64,000 bases of DNA, taken from NCBI RefSeq assembly GCF_042681745.1, contig NZ_JBHUGF010000010.1:1922001-1986000 (forward strand). Reading direction: 5' to 3'. The notes below the pieces were generated by a model, which saw only the letters and a list, made by a program, of their open reading frames with translations, had not been told where the DNA came from and made no database searches. Below, in pieces: positions 43,494 through 50,693 of the stretch (position 1 is the first letter of the stretch; the number at the start of each line of letters is the position of its first letter). A program made the position numbers and the translations under genes. This DNA is from Saccharibacillus nicotianae. GTDB lineage: Bacteria > Bacillota > Bacilli > Paenibacillales > Paenibacillaceae.

Positions 43494-44644
43494 TGACCTG
43501 CAACATCAGTCTGCCAGCGTTTGTAAATCTCTTGCTGTAGATCGCCACCATTAAATTGACGGTACGATGCAGACACGCTTGCAAATTTATCTTGTAATTC
43601 TTTAGACATCAAATCCCATTTGATTCCCGGATAACCGTACATTTTGTTTACGACAATCGTTTGAGCTTCTGGTGTAAGTATATAATCAAGTAGCTTTTGA
43701 GCAGCTTCTTTTTTGCTAGATAGCTCTGGAACCATCAAGTATGAAGGGCCACCTGTAAAAGCAGGGCTAATCTGAGTGAGCTTCGTGGTGTCTGGTAAAA
43801 GCTGTTTGTTGATCTGCTCTAGCGCCATATCTGACCATGCAGGAACTATATCTACTTCACCATTCGCAAGTAAATCCAGTGTGCCTTGATTTTTTTTCGG
43901 ATAAACTCCTTGCTGATACATAGACGGGCCAAGTTGTTTTAGCAAATTGAATCCTTGATCCCATTTCTGTGCGATTGCAGGATCACTACTATTCATATCT
44001 TCTGGTGGTAAAAAATTGTAGATCGCTGTCGTTACAAATGAACTACCTGCTCCACCTGTAGAAGGATCATTATAAGCAAATTTACCGGGATGTTGACGAA
44101 TCCATTCGTATAGTTCGTCTGCGGTTTTGGGAGGGTTAGGTACATTTTGGCTATTATAAGCAAGCACTACAGAAGAAGCGCGGTAAGGCACAGCCATATC
44201 ATTCACTTGTTTTAAGATAGATGTATCGATATTTTTGAGATTAGGCACACTTGCTGTATCTAATTTAGCCCAGATTCCGCTTTTGTCGCCTTTTGTAATA
44301 TCATCCAGACTGCCTTCATACAAATCTACATCTACATTGGTCTGTCCACTTTGTTTGGCAGCCAAAAGGCGATCCAGTGCCGATTGTCCTCCTGTTCCTG
44401 ATGGAAGATAGACCAATTTCACTTTAATCGTTGGATTGGATTTTTCAAATTCAGGAATTAACGTTTCCCACAATTCTTTTACATTTAACGAACCACTGGT
44501 ATACAAAGAAATCTCTGTTGTCTGTGCAGAAGAACTACTTGCATTTGCTTCGTTTGTCGCTGATTTGCCTCCGCACCCGGCTAACGCAATTACCAAACAT
44601 AATCCAACTAGCAATAGAATACTCATTTTAGCTTTATTTAACAC
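43490..44644 (-). CDS. ABC transporter substrate-binding lipoprotein (family 1)
   Basis: A 384-residue lipoprotein starting at GTG 44644, 8 bases after GGAGG. The lipobox is ALAGC near residue 24, followed by a Ser/Asn-rich linker and the mature start ISLYTSGSLNVKELWETLIPEFEKSNPTIKVKLVY. GTGGQSALDRLLAAKQSG, YNDPSTGGAGSSFVTTAIYNFL and a C-terminal LTPEAQTIVV are typical of the Fe3+/thiamine/AEP-type binding proteins. The ligand is unknown. With a PHP hydrolase beside it an organophosphate or carbamoyl-type compound is more likely than iron, since no Fur box is present. Confidence 0.9.
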   Translation of the reverse strand: MLNKAKMSILLLVGLCLVIALAGCGGKSATNEANASSSSAQTTEISLYTSGSLNVKELWETLIPEFEKSNPTIKVKLVYLPSGTGGQSALDRLLAAKQSGQTNVDVDLYEGSLDDITKGDKSGIWAKLDTASVPNLKNIDTSILKQVNDMAVPYRASSVVLAYNSQNVPNPPKTADELYEWIRQHPGKFAYNDPSTGGAGSSFVTTAIYNFLPPEDMNSSDPAIAQKWDQGFNLLKQLGPSMYQQGVYPKKNQGTLDLLANGEVDIVPAWSDMALEQINKQLLPDTTKLTQISPAFTGGPSYLMVPELSSKKEAAQKLLDYILTPEAQTIVVNKMYGYPGIKWDLMSKELQDKFASVSASYRQFNGGDLQQEIYKRWQTDVAGQ

Positions 44645-44701
44645 AAGAACATCCTCCTTTAAAATAACTGCATTTGAGATGACTTTAGTATGAGTTTCTG
44701 A

Positions 44702-45766
44702 TTATGTGTCTGCTTTCGATACACTGATTTCTGGAAAAACGTTCATTTTATGAAACATCAGCGATATCGGTTGACCTGGATGTAAAGTAGCCGCCTGTTC
44801 ACGAGGTACAAATACTTTCAGTACTTCTTCTTCATAATTGACCGATAATTCTGCATAATGACCTAGTACCATAACCTGACGAATATGACCTGTTAAGCCT
44901 TCTTCTTGTTCAGACAGATATATGTCTTCTGGACGAACAGCAACTACACATTGCCCGATAGGCAATTCTAACTTTGGATTAGGCAGACGCAATCCACCTA
45001 CTGTAATATGCTGTCCATCGCTCACCCCCTTTAAAACATTGATACGACCGATAAAATGAGCAACAAACAACGATTGTGGCGTATCATAGATGTCCTGCGG
45101 TGTAGACAGTTGCTCAATCTGACCACCATGCATAACAACAATCCGGTCTGAGATCGATAGGGCCTCTTCTTGATCATGTGTTACAAAAACCATCGTCATA
45201 TCGGTGGCCATCTGAATATCACGTAACTCTTCGCGCATCTCCATCCGTAGCTTGGCATCCAAAGCGGAAAAAGGTTCATCTAACAGTAATACATCTGGCT
45301 TTAACAATAATGCTCTAGCTAAAGCGACTCGTTGTTGCTGTCCGCCTGATAATTGAGTAGGATGTTTACTGGCTGCACTGCCGAGTTGTACCAGTTCTAA
45401 AGCTGCTCTGACTTCGCGCTCTATATCTGCCTTCGCATATTTGCGGATTTTCAGACCAAATGCTAAATTTTCATATACTGTCATATGCGGCCACAGATTA
45501 TAACTTTGAAATACCATAGCCGTTGGTCTTTTTTCAGGAGGTAACGGTAATATGCTATTGCCACGAATCAAAATATCTCCACTATCCGGCTCCAAAAAAC
45601 CGCCAATCGATCGTAAAACCGTTGTTTTCCCGCAACCAGAAGGTCCAAGCAAGGTCACCATTTCGCCTTTGGCAATCTCTAGCGAAATATTTTTTACACC
45701 ATCGCCTGTTTTGAATAGTTTGCTTAGATTCCGAATCGACAATTGAGACTGTATCGTTGTATTCAT
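44702..45766 (-). CDS. ABC transporter ATP-binding protein (PotA/FbpC/PhnT-like)
   Basis: A 354-residue ATPase. Walker A GPSGCGKT lies at about 38-45, then the Q-loop FQSYNLWPHMTVYENLAFGL, signature LSGGQQQRVALARAL, Walker B VLLLDEPFSALD and switch His in VFVTHDQEEAL. The C-terminal TOBE regulatory domain covers about 270-350 (VVAVRPEDIYL..GHIRQVMVLGHYAELSV). A dedicated ATPase with a TOBE domain is standard for importers of iron, polyamine, thiamine or 2-aminoethylphosphonate. AGGAGGAG precedes the ATG. It drives the two permeases of this operon. Confidence 0.93.
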   Translation of the reverse strand: MNTTIQSQLSIRNLSKLFKTGDGVKNISLEIAKGEMVTLLGPSGCGKTTVLRSIGGFLEPDSGDILIRGNSILPLPPEKRPTAMVFQSYNLWPHMTVYENLAFGLKIRKYAKADIEREVRAALELVQLGSAASKHPTQLSGGQQQRVALARALLLKPDVLLLDEPFSALDAKLRMEMREELRDIQMATDMTMVFVTHDQEEALSISDRIVVMHGGQIEQLSTPQDIYDTPQSLFVAHFIGRINVLKGVSDGQHITVGGLRLPNPKLELPIGQCVVAVRPEDIYLSEQEEGLTGHIRQVMVLGHYAELSVNYEEEVLKVFVPREQAATLHPGQPISLMFHKMNVFPEISVSKADT

Positions 45767-45823
45767 AACTCCTCCTGCTCCCTTTGCTCTTGCTTACACT
45801 AAAATCTGCAATCAATTTTCCCT

Positions 45824-46648
45824 TTATTTCACTTGAAATCCACCAGACAATACGTCTGCACTTACAAATTTACGAGCAGCTACTAACAAAATGACTGTAG
45901 GTAATGTCAAAATCACAGAAAATACAGCACCTGTCGTATTAGGATAATCTGCAATAATAGAGTACATAATAATCGGCATCGTTTTGAAATCAGGAATCCC
46001 TACTAACAAAGTACCTTGTGCTTCGTCTAAGGAAGCTAAAAAGGTGAAAATCGAAGCGACCATAATACCGGGAAAAGCCATCGGAAATGTAATTTTCCAA
46101 AATACTCGAATCGGCCCTGCTCCTACATCGCGTGCTGATTCTTCTTGAGCCTGATGTACACTACGAAAAGCAGACGCTGGAATCCATGTCATATACATCA
46201 ATGTATTGACCATATGAATAAGTACAATTCCTACAAATGTATTCATCAATCCGAATTTGTAAAATAAAACAGCAATCGAAACATATAAGCCCATTTTCGG
46301 AAACGCATGTGTAAGCAGAAATGAAAATAAAAACCATTTACTGAGCGGAAATGAAATACGAGCAAATGCATAAGCCGCAGGTACACATACAATAATCGAA
46401 CATACGGTTACTACAGTCGCTATCAAAAATGAGAGCGAAATAGATTGCAACACATCATCCTGACTCAAAACAAATTGCCACCATTGTAACGACCAGCTTT
46501 GTGGTAAAGCCGCCGGGTACTGCCACTTACCGGATACTGCCAATATCAATAAATTCAGTAACGGCCCCAGAAAAAAAATCACAAAGACGATCAACAATAA
46601 AAACTCTACAATTTTGCGTTTACCTAACGCATGCACATACCACTTCAT
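45824..46648 (-). CDS. ABC transporter permease (PotC/PhnV-like)
   Basis: A 274-residue inner-membrane permease with six helices, first gene of the operon. The EAA loop is HQAQEESARDVGAGPIRVFWKITFPMAFPGIM. AAAGGAATGAATT precedes the ATG. It partners with the permease at 42654-43493. Upstream, a TATACT hexamer (46759-46764) and the palindrome TAGACGTCTA (46732-46741) form a plausible promoter and operator for the GntR regulator of the operon. Confidence 0.9.
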   Translation of the reverse strand: MKWYVHALGKRKIVEFLLLIVFVIFFLGPLLNLLILAVSGKWQYPAALPQSWSLQWWQFVLSQDDVLQSISLSFLIATVVTVCSIIVCVPAAYAFARISFPLSKWFLFSFLLTHAFPKMGLYVSIAVLFYKFGLMNTFVGIVLIHMVNTLMYMTWIPASAFRSVHQAQEESARDVGAGPIRVFWKITFPMAFPGIMVASIFTFLASLDEAQGTLLVGIPDFKTMPIIMYSIIADYPNTTGAVFSVILTLPTVILLVAARKFVSADVLSGGFQVK

Positions 46649-46731
46649 AATTCATTCCTTTCTTCCACTGATCTGCACGTATGTACTCTAAAAAATGGTT
46701 TTACTTTAAACGTTAGTCATCCAAAGTTGTT

Positions 46732-46741
46732 TAGACGTCTA
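46732..46741. promoter_or_regulatory. Candidate GntR-family operator of the ABC/PHP operon
   Basis: A perfect palindrome TAGACGTCTA lies 84 bases upstream of the first gene and about 17 bases downstream of a TATACT -10-like hexamer (46759-46764, minus strand). GntR/HutC operators often contain a GTCTAGAC-like or TATAGAC core; assignment to this regulator is inference. Confidence 0.4.
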
Positions 46742-46960
46742 CATCACTGACACTTCTGAGTATAGAAACAATTTATTTTCGCAAAATATGTCGAAATATA
46801 GGTTTGAGTAAATATTGAAACTCATTTGGGTTGGGATTTAATATTTAACGAATAAAACAACGCTAATAGAAACTTGAACCGTTTGCATTTTATATAGTAG
46901 GTAAATTGAAAATAGATGCTGATGTATGTAAATCTAGCTTGAAGATGTAGACATACTAAA

Positions 46961-47007
46961 AAGACTTTGAATGATTGCAGTCGATCTGCATACACAAAAA
47001 GTCTAAT
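46961..47007 (-). terminator. Orphan terminator-like hairpin at the island edge
   Basis: AGACTTT / AAAGTCT with an inner TGCAG/CTGCA stem; on the minus strand it ends AAAGTCTTTTT. No gene now reads into it from the right, so it may be the leftover end of a gene displaced by the recombinase island, or an attenuator for the ABC operon. The rest of 46649-47060 is AT-rich and shows no convincing gene. Confidence 0.5.
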
Positions 47008-47065
47008 CATAATCCTATTCACTTTACTTTTACATTTTCAAATAATAAAGAATATAACACCTCAT

Positions 47066-47103
47066 AAATCAATCCATTCTAAAATGATTGATTTTGGTAT
47101 AAT
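47066..47103 (+). promoter_or_regulatory. Recombinase promoter with inverted repeat
   Basis: An extended -10, TGGTATAAT (TATAAT at 47098-47103), has no good -35. A 9-bp inverted repeat AAATCAATC / GATTGATTT (47066-47074, 47086-47094) covers the -35 region and could be an operator, perhaps autoregulatory. Confidence 0.5.
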
Positions 47104-47176
47104 GGAGAATCTGTATTTTAAAGATTATTTCATTTACAGCAAAAATTGAATTTGGTGGAACACTGGAGGATGAACA

Positions 47177-48121
47177 TTGTTAGTATCTAGAATTGATTTG
47201 AACGATTATATCGCAAAGTATGTAAATTATTTATTAATCGAAAAAAATTTATCACCGAAATCGATCAAAGCGTATTTATCTGATTTGAATATGTTCAACG
47301 ATTGGTTAGTAGACAACCAGATAGAAGTTGTGACCGAAGCCGAAATCTATTTGTATTTCAATACATTGAGTCACTTGAATCTATTAAAAGATTCTACCAT
47401 CAAACGGAAATACATATCCTTCAAAGGATTTTTCTTGTTTTTAGCTCAAAAACATTGGATTGATCAATCTCCTTTACTTCATTTTGGTAAACGATTTAAA
47501 ACAGCAAAACGGATTCCCAAAACGTTACCGACCAATGAAATTAAACGTTTATTATCTGCACCCGAGAATGATCGCAATCGTCTCAAAACTGCATTCAGTA
47601 CTCGATTAAGTATCCGAAATGATGCCATTATCGACTTGCTCTTTTCAACAGGGATTCGTATTGGAGAGCTAGTACAAATTCGCTTAAAAGACCTTGATCT
47701 ACGCAATCGAGTGGTTGTGATATTTGGCAAAGGACGTAAAGAACGCTTACTGTATCTATCCAGCAAAGAACTGATTGATAAGATCCAAGACTGGCTTAAA
47801 GTCAGAGACGCTTTTCATCCAAAAGACGATTGCTTATTCCTAAATAAGTATGGAAATGGACTGTCCATCTATGGTATTGAGGATATTTTCTGTAAATATA
47901 AAGAAATGGCAAAAATCAATCAAAGCGCCACGCCTCATTATTTGCGACACTCTTTTGCTACTCAATTGTTAGAAAACGGAGCCGATTTAAGAGCAGTTCA
48001 AGAAATTTTGGGACATTCGAGTGTAAGTACAACGGAGATTTATACAGAGGTATCAGTTAAAAGAAAGCGCGCTGTATTAACAAAATTCAACCCTAGAAAT
48101 CGATTAGAAACCTCCAAATAA
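47177..48121 (+). CDS. Tyrosine recombinase / phage-type integrase (XerC/D-like)
   Basis: A 314-residue site-specific recombinase of Xer length. The SAM-like core-binding domain is at 12-100 (YLLIEKNLSPKSIKAYLSDLNMFNDWL). The catalytic domain at 115-300 has all residues: Arg161 (TGIRIGEL), Lys185 (GKGRKER), His254 and Arg257 (HYLRHSFATQLL), His280 (LGHSS) and nucleophile Tyr289 (TEIYTEV). The start is TTG 47177, 7 bases after GGAGG; the nearby ATG at 47170 stops at once. The last codons and the stop lie inside a palindromic site that is repeated inverted at 50428. Beside a Thoeris system, it is the likely agent that moves or inverts that module. Confidence 0.93.
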   Translation: MLVSRIDLNDYIAKYVNYLLIEKNLSPKSIKAYLSDLNMFNDWLVDNQIEVVTEAEIYLYFNTLSHLNLLKDSTIKRKYISFKGFFLFLAQKHWIDQSPLLHFGKRFKTAKRIPKTLPTNEIKRLLSAPENDRNRLKTAFSTRLSIRNDAIIDLLFSTGIRIGELVQIRLKDLDLRNRVVVIFGKGRKERLLYLSSKELIDKIQDWLKVRDAFHPKDDCLFLNKYGNGLSIYGIEDIFCKYKEMAKINQSATPHYLRHSFATQLLENGADLRAVQEILGHSSVSTTEIYTEVSVKRKRAVLTKFNPRNRLETSK

Positions 48122-48142
48122 CTATGAATTATTTGGAGGTTT
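48108..48142 (+). repeat. loxP-like site L (also terminator-shaped), overlapping the recombinase 3' end
   Basis: Arms AAACCTCCAAATAA and TTATTTGGAGGTTT, a perfect 14-bp inverted repeat, flank the asymmetric 7-base spacer CTATGAA. This is the layout of a tyrosine-recombinase core site. Followed by T-rich sequence, it could also terminate recombinase transcription. Its reverse complement recurs at 50426-50456 over all 31 readable bases. Confidence 0.8.
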
Positions 48143-48144
48143 TT

Positions 48145-48218
48145 NNNNNNNNNNNNNNNNNNNNNNNNNNNNNNNNNNNNNNNNNNNNNNNNNNNNNNNN
48201 NNNNNNNNNNNNNNNNNN
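48145..48218. other. Assembly gap (74 N) next to site L
   Basis: Unknown sequence. It begins two bases after site L and ends four bases before the first ATG of the TIR gene. It hides that gene's promoter and RBS and possibly more repeat sequence. Confidence 0.95.
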
Positions 48219-48222
48219 ATTT

Positions 48223-48972
48223 ATGATATTTTTTTGTTTTTCAAGCAAGGATCGCCATACCATAGTAGAAGCAATTCTATATCATATTAGAAATTACCGC
48301 ATTCCTGTATGGTACGATCGAGATCAAATGCTTTTAGGAGATGAACGCAATCATAAAAATTTTGTAGAAGGAGTTGAATATTCTTCATATGGAATCATAA
48401 TTTTAAGTCCAAATTCGATCCAGTCGTATTGTGCTAATGAAGAAATTGATTTAATGTATGAGAAATATTTAAAGGGTACTATGCATATTTTCCCTATATT
48501 CTTTAATCTTTCTGCAAACGAAGTTCCTCCAAAATACGAGTGGTTAAAAAAGTTGGTTTATAAAGAAATTACCCCTTCTATTGATGTTCGTTCAACCTGT
48601 AACCATGTTATTTGTAAATTTCTTGTAGATGATTTGAGCAAGCATGAAAGTCGCAACTTTTCTTCTTTAGAAAAGAGAATGAACAAAATGAAATGTGATC
48701 CTTATATTCTAATCTTACTTCGATCTTATTTACAATTAGACGAAAAAAACTTCAATTCTCGAATAGCTTTATTATATGCTGGCTGTTCTTATATAGAATG
48801 TAGTTATGATTTAAGTAACGCCCCTGCTTATTACACAGCAGGGTTTAAAAAGTTATTTAACGAGACTAAGCTTTCATTAGAAGTAGACTTGAGAGATATA
48901 TTAATGATTGAGAATCTTTTCTTATTATTAGTTGGAACGTTTATTATCGGCAACCTCGTTAAGGATGTGTAA
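48223..48972 (+). CDS. thsB: TIR-domain protein, Thoeris ThsB
   Basis: A 249-residue protein from ATG 48223, or 5'-truncated by the gap; the ATG falls right at the first TIR strand, as in many TIR_2 proteins. The TIR domain is at 1-135: MIFFCFSSKDRHTIVEAILYHI (strand A and BB-loop side), IPVWYDRDQML, then YGIIILSPNSIQSYCANEEIDLM with catalytic Glu74. The C-terminal 110 residues are helical and unfamiliar. ThsB proteins sense phage and use NAD+ to make a cyclic ADP-ribose signal that activates ThsA. The partner ThsA gene is convergent and overlaps its last 45 bases. It is AT-richer than neighbouring genes. No RBS can be seen because of the gap. Confidence 0.85.
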   Translation: MIFFCFSSKDRHTIVEAILYHIRNYRIPVWYDRDQMLLGDERNHKNFVEGVEYSSYGIIILSPNSIQSYCANEEIDLMYEKYLKGTMHIFPIFFNLSANEVPPKYEWLKKLVYKEITPSIDVRSTCNHVICKFLVDDLSKHESRNFSSLEKRMNKMKCDPYILILLRSYLQLDEKNFNSRIALLYAGCSYIECSYDLSNAPAYYTAGFKKLFNETKLSLEVDLRDILMIENLFLLLVGTFIIGNLVKDV

Positions 48973-50379
48973 AATAATATCGGCTATTTTTTCAGGATCT
49001 TTTTCTGTCATTAGTTCATTTATTGTTTGTGAAAGATAAGGAAATTCATTAATATTCTCCTTAACTTCTTTCCAAATTACTTCTGCTTCGTATCCAGTAC
49101 TTCCAACAGGAATAATCGTCATATTTCGTTCTTTTGCAAGTAAAAATTCTTGATAAACACCTTCACTGTAATGTCCTGTTTTTTCAACAGAACCTTGTTC
49201 TGTAGTTTTCTTGCTTTGACCAAATAAGAATATAGCGGCACTACAATCATGTAACATGCTGATTCTATATTCTTGTTTTTTCTCTTGCGAAAGATCTTTA
49301 TGAAAAGGAAAAGGTCTCATTGAAAGATATTTATCCTTATTTTGAATACCTTTTTCGGCTAAGTATTGGTAAGAGTATCCAGTAATTAAAGTGCCTAACC
49401 GTTTTCCTACTCCTGTAGATATTCTATATTCTTTTTCAAGTAATGAAGTAACTAAAGCTTGCGATAATTGATCTGATTGAGTCACCACTGTATTAGTGAC
49501 TTTGTCATATGCACCAGATATAAAAACCTTTTTTTCTCTGATTCTAGCATTTAATTTTTTTAAAAGAGGAATGATACTATCTTTTGTTATACAAATAGCT
49601 TGAATGTTATATCTTTGTTTAAGATCGTCGACCATATGTTCAAATTCAATTGTTGTTTCTTGATTTACTAGCATGATAGCATAATGTGTATTTCCTACTC
49701 CTCCAAGTAAATGATTTATTGAACTAAGGCAATCGAGAACGAGGGAATCTGTAAAGCTATAACCCACAAAAAGGAAAGTATTTGAAATTAATTCTTTTTT
49801 CAAAAATGTTAGAAATAAAGTATGACTGTTTGAATAATGATCATAGTCTTTCTTAGTTAAGATCATTTTTTCTAAGTCAGAAATATCGCCATTAAGCTTA
49901 TAAACATTAACTTTTTCATTTCGATCAATATTTACTAAGTTTTTTTCATTATGTATAACGTCACGAGGAATAAATCGACGATCCAATTCTTGCTCAATCA
50001 AAGGATCATAATTTGTTGTCCAGATATTATTAAAATTCATATCAATTAATTCACTCAAAATTTCATTTCCTGGTTTAAATTTGTTGATCTGCTCATTGAT
50101 TTTTTTTCTTAATTTTGGCTCTGTGTATTTATTAGAATAGTATTGAGCCACTTTATATAAATCAGTATTTTCTGTGAGTTTTATTCCTAATTCGGCGGCT
50201 AAAGATTCAAATAAAGATCCCCAAGTCTCATGTCCAGAGTTTCGGGATACGCCAGATCCAGCAAATAAAGAAGACATTTTGTTTATTGAGTGTATAGCTA
50301 AATCATCTAAAAAATGATTCAATTCTCTTTCGGTTTTTTCAATTAAACGCTCAGTAACTGGATTATTTCCTATTTCCAT
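48928..50379 (-). CDS. thsA: SIR2-SLOG effector, Thoeris ThsA
   Basis: A 483-residue effector. The SIR2 NADase domain is at about 30-280: SSLFAGSGVSRNSGHETW (nucleotide loop), IWTTNYDPLIEQEL with catalytic Asn123, YKLNGDISD, and TFLFVGYSFTDSLV. The SLOG domain at about 283-470 has KKVFISGAYD, STGVGKRLGTLITG, LSMRPFPF, MLHDCSAAIFLFG, GVYQEFLLAKERNMTIIPVGSTGY, the pattern of the ThsA cyclic-ADP-ribose sensor. On activation ThsA depletes NAD+ and aborts infection. Residue 163 is Asn where family members normally have catalytic His (K-x-H-G-D). GGAGG lies 8 bases before ATG 50379; the frame's earlier TTG lies in the RBS. It is convergent with thsB. Confidence 0.92.
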   Translation of the reverse strand: MEIGNNPVTERLIEKTERELNHFLDDLAIHSINKMSSLFAGSGVSRNSGHETWGSLFESLAAELGIKLTENTDLYKVAQYYSNKYTEPKLRKKINEQINKFKPGNEILSELIDMNFNNIWTTNYDPLIEQELDRRFIPRDVIHNEKNLVNIDRNEKVNVYKLNGDISDLEKMILTKKDYDHYSNSHTLFLTFLKKELISNTFLFVGYSFTDSLVLDCLSSINHLLGGVGNTHYAIMLVNQETTIEFEHMVDDLKQRYNIQAICITKDSIIPLLKKLNARIREKKVFISGAYDKVTNTVVTQSDQLSQALVTSLLEKEYRISTGVGKRLGTLITGYSYQYLAEKGIQNKDKYLSMRPFPFHKDLSQEKKQEYRISMLHDCSAAIFLFGQSKKTTEQGSVEKTGHYSEGVYQEFLLAKERNMTIIPVGSTGYEAEVIWKEVKENINEFPYLSQTINELMTEKDPEKIADIILHILNEVADNKRSN

Positions 50380-50427
50380 TGGTAGTTCCTCCAAATTTTA
50401 TCAAAATTTATTTCAACAATTGTTTAA

Positions 50428-50456
50428 AAACCTCCAAATAATTCATAGTTATTTGG
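50428..50456 (-). repeat. loxP-like site R, inverted copy of site L (cut by gap)
   Basis: AAACCTCCAAATAA, spacer TTCATAG, then TTATTTGG before the N run. The spacer is the reverse complement of that of site L, so L and R are inverted relative to each other. With the flanking AA the identity to reversed L covers 50426-50456 without mismatch. Confidence 0.8.
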
Positions 50457-50554
50457 NNNNNNNNNNNNNNNNNNNNNNNNNNNNNNNNNNNNNNNNNNNN
50501 NNNNNNNNNNNNNNNNNNNNNNNNNNNNNNNNNNNNNNNNNNNNNNNNNNNNNN
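50457..50554. other. Assembly gap (98 N) inside/after site R
   Basis: Unknown sequence. It begins within the right arm of site R and hides the outer boundary of the island and probably the thsA promoter. Confidence 0.95.
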
Positions 50555-50625
50555 TAAAGTAAATAAGTAAGCATATAGTACCATATATTTTTCTAAAGAA
50601 ATAGTTCATTTTTCATTAAAAGACA

Positions 50626-50652
50626 AAAAAGACCTTATTTAAAGGTCTTTTG
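50626..50652 (-). terminator. Terminator of the HAD phosphatase gene
   Basis: AAAAGACCTT / AAGGTCTTTT with a 6-base loop and T-runs on both strands. Confidence 0.8.
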
Positions 50653-50693
50653 CTTTATTTATTATCTGTAAAACTAGATCATAACACCTAATA

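Noticed and set aside
46822..47022. 66-aa minus-strand open frame left of the recombinase
   Set aside because: AT-rich, contains the terminator-like hairpin, no ribosome binding site.
48124..48222. Extension of the TIR gene through the first gap to an ATG in site L
   Set aside because: The extension is mostly N and would begin in the recombination-site spacer; ATG 48223 falls at the natural start of the TIR fold.
48108..50456. Integron attC sites or CRISPR repeats
   Set aside because: Only two copies, with perfect symmetric arms and a 7-base spacer; no bulged attC structure, integron integrase features or regular spacing.
50424..50609. Open frame spanning the second gap
   Set aside because: More than half of it is N; it exists only because unknown codons cannot stop it.
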